Shown here in pieces: positions 8,201-16,414 of a stretch of 64,000 nt of DNA. Source of the stretch: Microbacterium foliorum (GTDB lineage: Bacteria; Actinomycetota; Actinomycetes; Actinomycetales; Microbacteriaceae); NCBI RefSeq assembly GCF_003367705.1, contig NZ_CP031425.1:3348001-3412000 (forward strand), in the 5' to 3' direction. Each line of letters starts with the position of its first letter. The first letter of the stretch is position 1. The translations under genes were made by a program, and so were the position numbers. The notes under the pieces are model-generated. The model worked only from the letters and a program-made list of their open reading frames with translations. It was not told the origin of the DNA and searched no databases.

Positions 8201-9076
8201 GTGTCTGATCTCTCCGCTTCGTCCGAAGCACCCACCCCGCGTCTCTTCGACGCTTCTCCCTTCGAATCCGTCCCCGCCTTCGCCGGCGTCGAGCCCGGCG
8301 AGAACCAGCGCTGGACCACCTGGCCGGCGATCACCCCGTCGGAGCGCGGCCCCCAGCCGTGGCCGTCCTGGGTGGTGACCAGCGCCGGTGCGCTCGACAC
8401 CGAGCTCGGCATCCTCAAGACCGGCAAGGAGGCCGACGTCTTCCTTCTCGAACGCGCGGTGCCGGATGATCCCGGCCGGCGCACCCTCCTGGCCGCGAAG
8501 CGCTATCGCGATTCCGACCACAGCAGCTTCCACCGCTCCGGCGTCTACACCGAGGGCCGCTCGACCCGGAACACGCGCGACACGCGTGCGCTGGCCAAGA
8601 AGTCCGAGCACGGTCGTGCGGTCGCGGCGCTGCAGTGGTCGTTCGCCGAGTTCGACGCCCTGTGCCGCATGTGGGCGCTCGGAGCTCCCGTGCCGTACCC
8701 CGTGCAGGTCAACGGCACGGAGCTGCTGATGGAGTTCATCGGCGACGCGGACGGCGTCGCCGCGCCCCGGCTCGCGGCCGTGCGCAGCACACCGCACGAG
8801 CTGTCGGGGTTGTACGACCAGGTCGTCGACCTTATGCGGATCTTCGCCGCGGCGGGCTTCGCTCACGGCGACCTCTCGGCATACAACCTGCTCGTGCACC
8901 GGGGCCGGGTGCGGGTGATCGACCTGCCGCAGATCGTCGACATCATCGCCAATCCGCGGGGCCTGGATCTGCTGCACCGCGACTGCGTCAACATCTGCGA
9001 CTGGTTCACCCGCCGCCGCGTCGAGCGCGATGCGGAGGAGCTCTTCGCCGAGATGCTCGCGGTGTCGTACGTGTGA
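8201..9076 (+). CDS. RIO-type serine protein kinase family protein
   Basis: 291 residues from the GTG at 8201, preferred over the in-frame GTG at 8174 because GGAG lies 6 bp upstream. The RIO kinase hallmarks are present: the flexible nucleotide loop ILKTGKEADVFL, the catalytic loop HGDLSAYNLLV and the metal-binding IDLPQIVDI segment (IDFPQ in archaeal and eukaryotic members). RIO1/RIO2 act in ribosome maturation in eukaryotes and archaea; the bacterial homologues are not well characterised, so the role here is open. The N-terminal 55 residues are Pro/Ser-rich and probably disordered. A short possible leader ORF sits just upstream. Confidence 0.85.
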   Translation: MSDLSASSEAPTPRLFDASPFESVPAFAGVEPGENQRWTTWPAITPSERGPQPWPSWVVTSAGALDTELGILKTGKEADVFLLERAVPDDPGRRTLLAAKRYRDSDHSSFHRSGVYTEGRSTRNTRDTRALAKKSEHGRAVAALQWSFAEFDALCRMWALGAPVPYPVQVNGTELLMEFIGDADGVAAPRLAAVRSTPHELSGLYDQVVDLMRIFAAAGFAHGDLSAYNLLVHRGRVRVIDLPQIVDIIANPRGLDLLHRDCVNICDWFTRRRVERDAEELFAEMLAVSYV

Positions 9077-9152
9077 GTCCCGGATGGTGACGGCGCGCAC
9101 CGGCGCGGCGCGCCGTCACCATCCGTTCACCCCGCGCGGCCAGACTGCGAGC

Positions 9153-10565
9153 ATGAGCGAATCCCCCCATGGCGGCGCGGCAGTGGAGCCCGCAGCGACG
9201 TCGAACAGCGGTGCGGTCGGCGCGATCGGCCTCGACCTTCGCGGTGATGACCCGGCGCCGCGGAAGCAGGTCTTCTCGTGGGCGCTGTGGGACTGGGCGA
9301 CGCAACCCTTCAACACGGTGATCCTCACTTTCATCTTCACCGCGCTGTACCTCACGACCGAGGCGTTCCTGCCGCCCGAGATCGCCGGGCTCGGCTCCGC
9401 TGACCCGATCCGCACCGCGGCAGAAGCCGACCTGGCGTCGGGACTGGGGCTCGGCTCGACGATCGCCGGCATCGCGATCCTCCTGATCGCACCGGTGCTC
9501 GGTCAGCGAGCGGATGCCGCCGGCAAGCAGAAGCTCTGGCTCGGCATCGGAACGGGTGCGCTCATCGCCTGCATGCTCGGACTGTGGTTCGTCGAACCCA
9601 CGCCGTCGCTGTTCTGGCTCGGCGTGGCTCTGATCTCGGCGGGGTCGGTGTTCGGCGAGATCGCGGCGGTCAACTCGAACGCCATGCTCATCGGCATCGC
9701 GAACCCGAAGACCGTCGGTCGCATCTCGGGTCTCGGCTGGGGGTTCGGATACATCGGCGGCATCATCGCCCTGGTGCTGGTGATCGTGTTCTACATGGCC
9801 GACTGGTTCGGCCTGTCTGAAGACGGCGGGTTGCCCTTCCGGATCATCGCGCTCGGATGCGCCATCTGGGCGATCGTGTTCTCGATCCCGATCTTCCTCA
9901 ACGTGCCGGAGCCGTCGCTCGGCCGCCCCGAGCGCAAGGTCGGCTTCTTCGCGTCGTACGGTCTGCTCGTCAGGGACGTCGTCGGCCTCTACCGAAACCC
10001 CGACACCCGGCAGACGTTCTGGTTTCTTCTGTCGAGCGCGGTGTTCCGCGACGGCCTCGGCGGTGTCTTCGCATTCGGTGCGATCATCGCCGGGCAGGTG
10101 TTCGATTTCGAGTTCCTCGAGCTCGTGATCTTCGGCATCGCGGCGAACCTCATCGCGGGCATCTCGACCATCATCGCCGGGCGCTACGACGACCGGTTCG
10201 GTCCGAAGCGCATCATCCTCATCTCCCTCGCAGCCATGGTCGTCGCGGGTCTCGCGGTGTTCTTCCTGGTGGATGCGGGAGCGATCGTGTTCTGGACCGG
10301 CGGCCTGCTGCTGTGCGCGTTCGTCGGACCCGCGCAGGCGGCGTCGCGGTCGTTCCTGGCCCGCATCACCCCGGCCGGACGCGAGGGCGAGATCTTCGGC
10401 CTGTATGCCACGACGGGCAGAGCCGCGAGCTGGATGGCGTCCGGCGCCTGGACTCTGCTCATCGTGCTGACCGGCTCGACCTCCTTCGGCATCCTCGGCA
10501 TCGTGCTGGTGCTCATCGCGGGCTTCCTGCTGCTGCTGCCGGTCAGGGCGACACAGCAGGCCTGA
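9153..10565 (+). CDS. MFS transporter of the UMF1 (Atg22-like) family
   Basis: 470 residues from the ATG at 9153. About 40 low-complexity residues precede the first membrane segment; SWALWDWATQPFNTVILTFIFT is the characteristic UMF1/Atg22-like opening (WDWANSAF in many members), and eleven or twelve further hydrophobic segments follow. The middle segment QTFWFLLSSAVFRDGLGGVF and the late GPAQAASRSFLARITP motif are typical of the family. Yeast Atg22 exports amino acids from vacuoles; bacterial members are uncharacterised. It is followed 24 bp later by the CDF gene on the same strand, so the two may be co-transcribed. Confidence 0.85.
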   Translation: MSESPHGGAAVEPAATSNSGAVGAIGLDLRGDDPAPRKQVFSWALWDWATQPFNTVILTFIFTALYLTTEAFLPPEIAGLGSADPIRTAAEADLASGLGLGSTIAGIAILLIAPVLGQRADAAGKQKLWLGIGTGALIACMLGLWFVEPTPSLFWLGVALISAGSVFGEIAAVNSNAMLIGIANPKTVGRISGLGWGFGYIGGIIALVLVIVFYMADWFGLSEDGGLPFRIIALGCAIWAIVFSIPIFLNVPEPSLGRPERKVGFFASYGLLVRDVVGLYRNPDTRQTFWFLLSSAVFRDGLGGVFAFGAIIAGQVFDFEFLELVIFGIAANLIAGISTIIAGRYDDRFGPKRIILISLAAMVVAGLAVFFLVDAGAIVFWTGGLLLCAFVGPAQAASRSFLARITPAGREGEIFGLYATTGRAASWMASGAWTLLIVLTGSTSFGILGIVLVLIAGFLLLLPVRATQQA

Positions 10566-10589
10566 CCGGAGCGGGAGTAGCCTGACCGC

Positions 10590-11621
10590 GTGACGGTCAT
10601 CATCGCCTTCTTCGCCAACATCCTCGTCGCGATCGCAAAGACGGTCGCCGCCGTACTCACATCGTCGGCATCGATGGTGGCCGAGGCCGCGCACTCGTGG
10701 GCGGATGCCGGCAACGAGGTCTTCCTGCTCATCGCCGACCGCCGCGGCGCGCGAGAGAAGGATGAGCGGCATCCGCTCGGCTATGGTCGCGCCGCGTTCG
10801 TCTGGTCGCTGATCGCCGCGTTCGGGATCTTCACGGCCGGGTCGATCGTCTCGATCATGCACGGTGTGCAGGAGCTGTCCGATACGGGACCCGTCGAGAG
10901 CCCCGTCGTCGCGTACACGGTGCTCGGCATCGCCTTCGTGCTCGAGGGGGCCTCGTTCACGCAGGCGATGGTGAAGTCGCGGCGTCTCGCTCAGGAGCGG
11001 GGGTCGTCGACCTGGGACTATGTGCTCGACACCAGCGACACGACGCTGCGTGCGGTGTTCTTCGAGGATGCGGCCGCGCTGATCGGTCTCGTGCTCGCCG
11101 CGGCGGCGATCGCGATGCATCAGATCACGGGAGCCGCCGCCTGGGATGCCGTGGGTTCGATCCTCGTCGGCGTCCTGCTGGGGATCGTGGCCGTGATCCT
11201 GATCGGGCGCAACATCTCGTTTCTCATCGGTTCGAACGCATCGCCCGCGCTGCGCAAGCGGGTCGGCCGGGCGCTGCTCGGGTCGCCGCAGATCCAGCGC
11301 CTCACCTACCTGCACATCGAGTACGTCGGACCGAATCGGCTGTTCATCGTCGCCGAGGTGGATCTCGCCGGCGACGCCCGCGAACACGACGTGGCCCGCC
11401 GCCTGCGCGAGATCGAACAGCAGATCGAGGCGCACCCGGTGGTCGAGACCGTGGTGCTCTCGCTCTCCGTGGACGACGAGGATTCGCTCGCCTTCGGCAC
11501 CGACGCGGCCGGCACGGATGCAGTCGGCACCGACACAGCCGGCACGGATGCAGTCGGCACCGCCACAGTCGGCACGGATGCAGCCGGCGCAACGGACGCG
11601 ACCTCGGGCACGCAGCCGTAG
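10590..11621 (+). CDS. Cation diffusion facilitator (CDF) family metal transporter
   Basis: 343 residues from the GTG at 10590. Six membrane segments with the CDF metal-site motif AAHSWADAGN (HxxxD) in helix 2 and a matching helix-5 segment FFEDAAALIG. The cytoplasmic beta-alpha C-terminal domain runs to about residue 300. Such proteins export Zn, Co, Fe or Mn in exchange for protons; the metal cannot be assigned. The last 40 residues are a low-complexity GTDAxGTDA repeat encoded by 12-24 bp DNA repeats and look dispensable. The stop codon lies in a run of CCGTAG hexamers, so the stop is followed by further in-frame TAGs. Confidence 0.9.
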   Translation: MTVIIAFFANILVAIAKTVAAVLTSSASMVAEAAHSWADAGNEVFLLIADRRGAREKDERHPLGYGRAAFVWSLIAAFGIFTAGSIVSIMHGVQELSDTGPVESPVVAYTVLGIAFVLEGASFTQAMVKSRRLAQERGSSTWDYVLDTSDTTLRAVFFEDAAALIGLVLAAAAIAMHQITGAAAWDAVGSILVGVLLGIVAVILIGRNISFLIGSNASPALRKRVGRALLGSPQIQRLTYLHIEYVGPNRLFIVAEVDLAGDAREHDVARRLREIEQQIEAHPVVETVVLSLSVDDEDSLAFGTDAAGTDAVGTDTAGTDAVGTATVGTDAAGATDATSGTQP

Positions 11622-11663
11622 CCGTAGCCGTAGCCGTAGCCGTAGCCGTAGCCGTAGCCGTAG
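11616..11663. repeat. Eight CCGTAG hexamers spanning the CDF stop codon
   Basis: Eight perfect copies of CCGTAG. The first TAG terminates the CDF gene, and each following unit repeats an in-frame TAG. The array ends 5 bp before the 3' end of the convergent DUF222 gene, so it occupies the whole intergenic gap. Confidence 0.95.
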
Positions 11664-11668
11664 CCGCA

Positions 11669-13240
11669 TCATCCGGCCCGCGCGAAGACCGGAGCCTTCT
11701 GCGCATCCCTCACCTTTCGTACCCGCTCTGCACTGCTGAGTCTCGGGGTTCGCCATCGTCGGTCGGGGTCCCACCACGCCGGCCCCCGCACCTGCGGGAT
11801 GCCGTCGTTCATGCGGATCTCCCACCCGGACTTCCCCAGGGACCGGTGATGCCACCAGCACAACGGCACACCGTTATCCGTATGCGTCGGACCACCCTTC
11901 GCATGCTCGGTGACGTGATGGATCTCACACCATGACGCGGACACGTGACATCCCGGGATCAGACACTCCCTGTCACGGGCGATGATCGCCCGGCGTTGAT
12001 GCACGGTGAAGACCCGATCGGTGGTCGTGATCGCGATGATCCGCCCCTCCTCGAACATCACCCGCTGGATCGTCCCCGCGCACCCGACATGGGCAGCGAC
12101 GCTCACCGGCAACTGTCCCCAGGCGCCGCTGACGCTCGCACGCCCGGTGCCCTCGGCGAGGTCCTTCGCATCGACCGTCACGACCAGTACAGGGGCGGCA
12201 CCACCGAGCGTGGGCATGTCCCGGTGGCGGGCAGCGATCGCCAATGCCGCGGCGAGCGCGTCATGTCGCTTCTGCGCAGCCGTGCGGTCGTCGATGACGC
12301 CGCGTGGATCGGAGTTGTAGGGGTCATCATCGACATCGCCGTCTGCAGCATCGCCGTCTGCAGCATCGCCGTCTGCAGCATCGCCGTCTGCAGCATCGCC
12401 GCCCGCAGAATCGCCGCCTTCGAGGTCGACGTCTGCAGCATCACCGTCGTCAGAATCGACAGTGAACACCACGCCCCGCGAGGGCGGGCCATCGCCCTTG
12501 GGGTTGTTCATCGCGTCGAGGATCAGCTCGAACTGCGCGGCGACGTCGGGCGTCAGATATCCCTTGATGGAACGCAGCCCGTCGCGCACCCGGCCGAGGG
12601 TGATGCCGCGTCGGCGCGCAGGCTCGTCGCCGGGTTCGTCTCCATCGGGGTCGAGCAGCACGGCCAGCGTCTCGGCGAGGAGCGTCAGCTCGTCGATCGT
12701 GGGCGCCGGGCCCTGGATCTCGTCGCCTGGACCGGCCTCGGGGTCGGGTCTGATGCCGCGCGCCGCACGCGCAAGGCAGATGTCGGCGTCGAGCCGATCA
12801 TCGACGCCGATGCGGTGAGCGATCTTCTCGAGCGGCTCGGTCGCAGCGAGCATCCCCGCGACGCTGAGGGCTCCGTCGAGCATCGCCTCTCGCAGCGCCG
12901 GCCACCGCGCCGGCAGCCGATCGCCGGACACCAGGTTCACGTCCCGTCGCACCAGGTCGACGGCCGCCCCGACGCGCCTCGCGCCGCGCATGTCTGTCAG
13001 GAGGGTGCGCTGGAGCAGTTCGTTCTGCGTCCGGCACCCGGTGGAATGAGGGAAGTCGACAGCATCGCCACTGGCGATCGTCTCGACCACGACGGCCTCG
13101 ACCCGCCGGAACGCTGCTCCTGCCGCCCGCAGCACCTCGACCCGTTCGGCGTCGGACAATCCCGCGAGCGCGTCATCGGACAGCACCCGATCGAGGTCGG
13201 CGACGACCTGATCGACAATGCTGCGAGTGCGGGATGGCAT
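11669..13240 (-). CDS. DUF222 / HNH endonuclease domain protein (13E12 repeat family)
   Basis: 523 residues from the ATG at 13240; a TTG four codons further upstream is also possible. The N-terminal half is the helical DUF222 (13E12-repeat) domain; the C-terminal HNH nuclease domain reads CLIPGCHVSASWCEIHHV followed by DNGVPLCWWHHR, with the zinc-binding Cys and His pairs and catalytic His in place. These proteins occur in many copies in actinobacterial genomes and their role is unknown. Between the domains lies an acidic repeat GDAADGDAAD encoded by a 15-bp unit (about 12338-12412). No methylase or immunity gene adjoins it. Confidence 0.88.
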   Translation of the reverse strand: MPSRTRSIVDQVVADLDRVLSDDALAGLSDAERVEVLRAAGAAFRRVEAVVVETIASGDAVDFPHSTGCRTQNELLQRTLLTDMRGARRVGAAVDLVRRDVNLVSGDRLPARWPALREAMLDGALSVAGMLAATEPLEKIAHRIGVDDRLDADICLARAARGIRPDPEAGPGDEIQGPAPTIDELTLLAETLAVLLDPDGDEPGDEPARRRGITLGRVRDGLRSIKGYLTPDVAAQFELILDAMNNPKGDGPPSRGVVFTVDSDDGDAADVDLEGGDSAGGDAADGDAADGDAADGDAADGDVDDDPYNSDPRGVIDDRTAAQKRHDALAAALAIAARHRDMPTLGGAAPVLVVTVDAKDLAEGTGRASVSGAWGQLPVSVAAHVGCAGTIQRVMFEEGRIIAITTTDRVFTVHQRRAIIARDRECLIPGCHVSASWCEIHHVTEHAKGGPTHTDNGVPLCWWHHRSLGKSGWEIRMNDGIPQVRGPAWWDPDRRWRTPRLSSAERVRKVRDAQKAPVFARAG

Positions 13241-13436
13241 GTCCCCATACAACCCGGGGCCACCGACATTCGAACGGCCGATCGAGCACTTTTCATCCAG
13301 ATCAGAAGCATATTCCGGAACACCGCAGGAGCGTTCCGGAATGCCGATCTCGAACGCCGCACGTCACCCTCGACACAGGTCGTCACCGAGACGCGATCGC
13401 CCCCGACTCCGATCGCCCCGAACCCCGATCGAGCGC

Positions 13437-14015
13437 TCAGCTCTCCCAGTTGTCGGCAAGCTTGTTCAGCAGCGCCGCGAGCTGCTCCCGCTCGTCCGCG
13501 GTGAATGCGGCGAGCGCCTTGCTGAGAGCCTCGCGTCGCTCCCCTCTCATTCCACGGGCGGCCGAGCGGCCCTCGTCCGTGAGCGCGATACGGGTGCGCC
13601 GCGCGTCGTCCGGATCCGCCTCGCGCCGCACGAACCCGTGCGCGACCCCCTGCTGCACGAGCCGCGATGCGCGCGGCTGATCGACACCGATCGCCGCACC
13701 GAGGTCGCTCACACTCAGGGGGGCGGATGCCGCCGCGAGCGCCTCGAGCATCCGCATCCGAGCCGGCCCCCCGAAGCGCCCCGACGGATCGTTCATCCAC
13801 GGCGGCATGCCGGGACGCCCCGAGTGCCCGTGCCCGTGCCCGTGGTCGTCGTCGTGCACGCCATGCTCGAAGTGGTCGGAATGCGGGCCACCGTGCCACC
13901 CGCGCGTCGCGCCCATCCCGCGGGGGCCTCGACCGCGTTCGCCCGGACGACGTCCGCGCAGGCGGGACAGGGCGCGGGCGATGGCCTCGGCGGGGTCGTT
14001 CTCTTCGGCGCTCAC
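13437..14015 (-). CDS. MarR-like winged-helix regulator with histidine-rich N-terminal region
   Basis: 192 residues from a GTG. The C-terminal two thirds is a winged-helix DNA-binding domain of the MarR type (MRMLEALAAASAPLSVSDLG, then ASRLVQQGVAHGFV and the wing DPDDARRTRIALTDEG). Residues about 40-75 are rich in His and Asp (HDDDHGHGHGHSG), which would suit metal binding. A TAAAAT (-10, minus strand, 14027-14022) ends seven bases before the GTG, so the transcript is predicted to be leaderless. Divergent from the histidine-rich winged-helix protein at 14121; a perfect palindrome lies between them, suggesting autoregulation and control of the partner. Confidence 0.82.
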   Translation of the reverse strand: MSAEENDPAEAIARALSRLRGRRPGERGRGPRGMGATRGWHGGPHSDHFEHGVHDDDHGHGHGHSGRPGMPPWMNDPSGRFGGPARMRMLEALAAASAPLSVSDLGAAIGVDQPRASRLVQQGVAHGFVRREADPDDARRTRIALTDEGRSAARGMRGERREALSKALAAFTADEREQLAALLNKLADNWES

Positions 14016-14026
14016 CCGTCGATTTT

Positions 14027-14095
14027 ACATGCGACTTGACATGCATCTGAACTGCATGTCACACTACATATACATGCATCGTGACAAGCACATGC
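14027..14095. promoter_or_regulatory. Palindromic operator and ACATGC half-sites in divergent region
   Basis: A perfect inverted repeat TGACATGCA-N7-TGCATGTCA spans 14037-14061. Its core ACATGC recurs at 14027-14032, 14072-14077 and 14090-14095, giving five half-sites within 70 bp, centred between the two divergent winged-helix genes. The size (9-bp arms, 7-bp spacer) suits a dimeric MarR-type regulator. Its position over the promoter of the gene at 14015 suggests repression. Confidence 0.75.
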
Positions 14096-14120
14096 TCCAT
14101 GACATACAAGGACTCACCTC

Positions 14121-14783
14121 ATGAACACCTCTGACACTCAGAACACAGACAGCACCTCCCGCCCATTCGGCTTCTGGATCACGGCGGTCGACCGCCTGAT
14201 GGCCGCCGAGTTCGCCTCGGCCTTCGAGAGCGAGCAGGCGAGCCGCCGCGACTGGCGGATCCTCAACGTGATCGACGGCACGGCGCCTGCGCGCCGCCCG
14301 CTGAACGCCCACAAGCTGCACGGTCTCGTGGAGCGCGGATGGGTCGTCGCCGACGGCGACGGCTGGACGCTCACCGCCGACGGTCGCGCAGCCAAGGAAC
14401 GCCTCCAGGGCATCGTCGACGGCATCCGCGCCAAGGTCACCGACGCCGTCTCGCCCGACGACCTCGACACCACCCTCGCCACACTCGAGCAGATCGCTCG
14501 CGCGTTCGGCTGGGACGAGGAGACGCCGCTCCCCCGAGGACGCGGCCGTCGCCACGGCTTCGGACCCCGCCGCTTCGGACGCGGGCACGGCTTCGGCCCT
14601 GGACACGGTTTCGGCCCTGGACACGGCTTCGGGCGCGGTGGCCACGAGCACGGCGACCACCGCGGCCACGGCTTCGGTCCTGGCCATGGCCACGACCGAA
14701 GTGACCACCGCACCGCGCGCGCGGCGCAGCACGCCTACGAGCGCGGCTTCGACGCCGGGTTCTCCCGCGGTCGCGACGCCTGA
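14121..14783 (+). CDS. Winged-helix protein with Gly/His-rich C-terminal tail
   Basis: 220 residues. Residues 15-100 look like a winged-helix domain (FWITAVDRLMAAEFASAF, WRILNVIDG, the recognition stretch LNAHKLHGLVERGWV and wing GDGWTLTADG), arranged like a MarR/PadR regulator but without a strong match to one named family. From residue 135 the protein is a repetitive HGFGPGHGFG tail with over 20 histidines, then a short helix with AYERGFDAGFSRG. The tail could bind metal. It is divergent from the histidine-containing MarR-like gene, with the palindrome between them. Function unknown; a metal-responsive regulator pair is an inference. Confidence 0.7.
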   Translation: MNTSDTQNTDSTSRPFGFWITAVDRLMAAEFASAFESEQASRRDWRILNVIDGTAPARRPLNAHKLHGLVERGWVVADGDGWTLTADGRAAKERLQGIVDGIRAKVTDAVSPDDLDTTLATLEQIARAFGWDEETPLPRGRGRRHGFGPRRFGRGHGFGPGHGFGPGHGFGRGGHEHGDHRGHGFGPGHGHDRSDHRTARAAQHAYERGFDAGFSRGRDA

Positions 14784-14806
14784 CCGCATCCGATCACCGG
14801 AACGCG

Positions 14807-14835
14807 CCGTCTGACCCCGGTCAGGCGGGGCTTTT
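14807..14835 (+). terminator. Rho-independent terminator after the Gly/His-rich protein
   Basis: CTGACC-cc-GGTCAG extended by GC pairs (and one G-T) to about 10 bp, followed by CTTTTCC, 24 bp after the stop at 14783. Confidence 0.65.
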
Positions 14836-14895
14836 CCGCGTGTGCGCGGGGCAACGGCGCAGTCTCAGACGAGACCCGGTCGCGACCCCGTTCCC

Positions 14896-15114
14896 TCACT
14901 GACCGCGGACATCCTCCGGCCGGAGCAGGCCTGACGCGCCGAGGATCTCGACCCCGAGCAGATGACCGTCGCGATCGAAGTCGAGGAGGAGTTCGCCGGA
15001 GATACCCTCGGGCAATGCCACAGACACCTGCCTCGCCGCCTCGCCGGGCCGGATCGGGCGCCCGATCGTGGCGTAGGCCGCGTCGACCTCGGGGTCGTAG
15101 GTGAGGTCGCCCAC
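14896..15114 (-). CDS. DUF2283 domain protein
   Basis: 72 residues from the GTG at 15114. The whole protein fits the DUF2283 pattern of a small beta-rich domain: LTYDPEVDAAYATIG at the start and LLLDFDRDGHLLGVEILGAS near the end. Function of the family is unknown. It begins one base after the stop of the Pro-rich membrane protein, so the two are translationally coupled and probably co-transcribed with dcd. Confidence 0.75.
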   Translation of the reverse strand: MGDLTYDPEVDAAYATIGRPIRPGEAARQVSVALPEGISGELLLDFDRDGHLLGVEILGASGLLRPEDVRGQ

Positions 15115-15115
15115 G

Positions 15116-15592
15116 TCACCCGAGCCAGGGCGCGGCGGCAGACGGGGCGGTCACGACACCGGCCGACATTCCGAGCGTCGTCGTGCCGAGGTAGATCGCG
15201 CCGACGATCGCCGCGACCAGGATGACGATCAGGAAGGCGAAGATCACGAAGGTCAGCGCGCGGTATCCGCCGGACGTGGGAACTTCCGGCGCCACCGACG
15301 GCTGCGCCCAGTCGTCCGCGACCGGAGCCGGCTGCTCGCCGGTGAGGATCGCCGGCTTCGGCCGTGACCTGCGGGTCGCCGGAAGCATCGCCTCCGGAGG
15401 GGGCGGTGGGATCACGACATCCGGGACGGACGACTCCGGAGGGGGCGGCGGGATCACGGCGTTCGGAACCGCACCCTCCGCGGGCGGCGGCGGGATCTCC
15501 GCATCCGGAACCGCACCTTCCGCGGGCGGCGGCGGGACGACGACGTCCCGCGGGTCGGTCGGAATCTGCCGGTCGCTGTCGTCGCCGCTCAT
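15116..15592 (-). CDS. Proline-rich single-pass membrane protein
   Basis: 158 residues. The first 75 residues consist of four imperfect repeats of about 14 residues of the type PPPPAEGAVPDAEI, a disordered proline-rich region likely in the cytoplasm. One long hydrophobic segment (ALTFVIFAFLIVILVAAIVGA) lies near residue 115, followed by a short tail. No recognised domain. It starts one base after the dcd stop on the same strand, giving a dcd, Pro-rich protein, DUF2283 series. Function unknown. Confidence 0.7.
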   Translation of the reverse strand: MSGDDSDRQIPTDPRDVVVPPPPAEGAVPDAEIPPPPAEGAVPNAVIPPPPPESSVPDVVIPPPPPEAMLPATRRSRPKPAILTGEQPAPVADDWAQPSVAPEVPTSGGYRALTFVIFAFLIVILVAAIVGAIYLGTTTLGMSAGVVTAPSAAAPWLG

Positions 15593-15593
15593 G

Positions 15594-16199
15594 TCAGCCT
15601 CCTACGGCTCCGACGTCGGTCGTGCCGACATCGGTCTTGTGGAAGTTCTGGAACGAGCGGGATGCCGTGGGTCCGCGCTGTCCCTGGTAACGGTTGCCGT
15701 AGGGCCCCGAGCCGTAGGGGTTCTCGGCCGGGGAGGTCAACCGGAAGAAGCAGAGCTGGCCGATCTTCATGCCGGGCCACAGCTTGATCGGCAGCGTGGC
15801 GACGTTCGCGAGCTCGAGGGTCACGTGGCCGGTGAACCCCGGGTCGATGAATCCTGCGGTCGAGTGGGTGATGAGGCCCAGCCGTCCCAGCGACGACTTG
15901 CCCTCGAGGCGTGCCGCGATGTCATCCGCCAGCGAGACCTGCTCGAAGGTCGCGCCGAGCGCGAACTCGCCGGGGTGCAGGATGAACGGCTCGTCGGGGT
16001 CGACCTCGATCAACCGGGTGAGCTCCGGCTGATCGACCGAGGGATCGATGAACGGATACTTGTGGTTGTCGAAGAGGCGGAAGTAGCGGTCCAGCCGCAC
16101 GTCGATGCTCGACGGCTGGATCATCTCCGGCTCGTGCGGATCCAGACCGATGTGGCCGGATGCGAGTTCTGCTCTGATGTCGCGGTCGCTGAGAAGCAC
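15594..16199 (-). CDS. dcd: dCTP deaminase
   Basis: 201 residues, full length for the family. Deaminates dCTP on the route to dUMP for thymidylate synthesis; many actinobacterial members are bifunctional and release dUMP directly, but that is not decided by sequence alone here. The nucleotide-binding loop [17 protein letters not shown] and the catalytic strand [10 protein letters not shown], with its essential Glu, are intact, and the C-terminal region holds [10 protein letters not shown], which closes over the nucleotide triphosphate. First gene of a possible three-gene operon, 92 bp from the divergent tRNA-Gly. Confidence 0.97.
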   Translation of the reverse strand: MLLSDRDIRAELASGHIGLDPHEPEMIQPSSIDVRLDRYFRLFDNHKYPFIDPSVDQPELTRLIEVDPDEPFILHPGEFALGATFEQVSLADDIAARLEGKSSLGRLGLITHSTAGFIDPGFTGHVTLELANVATLPIKLWPGMKIGQLCFFRLTSPAENPYGSGPYGNRYQGQRGPTASRSFQNFHKTDVGTTDVGAVGG

Positions 16200-16291
16200 G
16201 GCCCCAGCCTAGTTGCCACACCCGGCCGGCACTTTGGTCGTGACGGAACGTACGGGTAGGCTGGCGTCACCTGCTCCTCGGATGCGGGTGC

Positions 16292-16365
16292 GGGGCTGTA
16301 GTTCAATGGCAGAACTTCTGCTTCCCAAGCAGATAGCGCGGGTTCGATTCCCGTCAGCCCCTCCA
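16292..16365 (+). tRNA. tRNA-Gly, anticodon CCC
   Basis: A complete cloverleaf can be drawn. The acceptor stem is GGGGCTG paired with CAGCCCC, with T as discriminator and an encoded CCA (16363-16365). The D arm is GTTC-AATGGCA-GAAC. The anticodon stem TCTGC/GCAGA encloses the loop TTCCCAA, giving anticodon CCC (Gly, GGG codons). The T arm GCGGG-TTCGATT-CCCGT is standard. The mature body is 71 nt, normal for Gly. Confidence 0.97.
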
Positions 16366-16414
16366 CGTATGGCGCTCAGCGCTGTTCCGACCCGGAACCA
16401 GGCGCTGTCATCCC

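Noticed and set aside
9006..11861. 951-residue open frame on the minus strand
   Set aside because: Runs antisense to the UMF1 transporter and CDF genes, both of which have clear membrane and family motifs.
11669..13240. Homing endonuclease or mobile intron
   Set aside because: The HNH domain is the standard C-terminal part of DUF222 proteins; no intron, inverted repeats or target duplication is visible.
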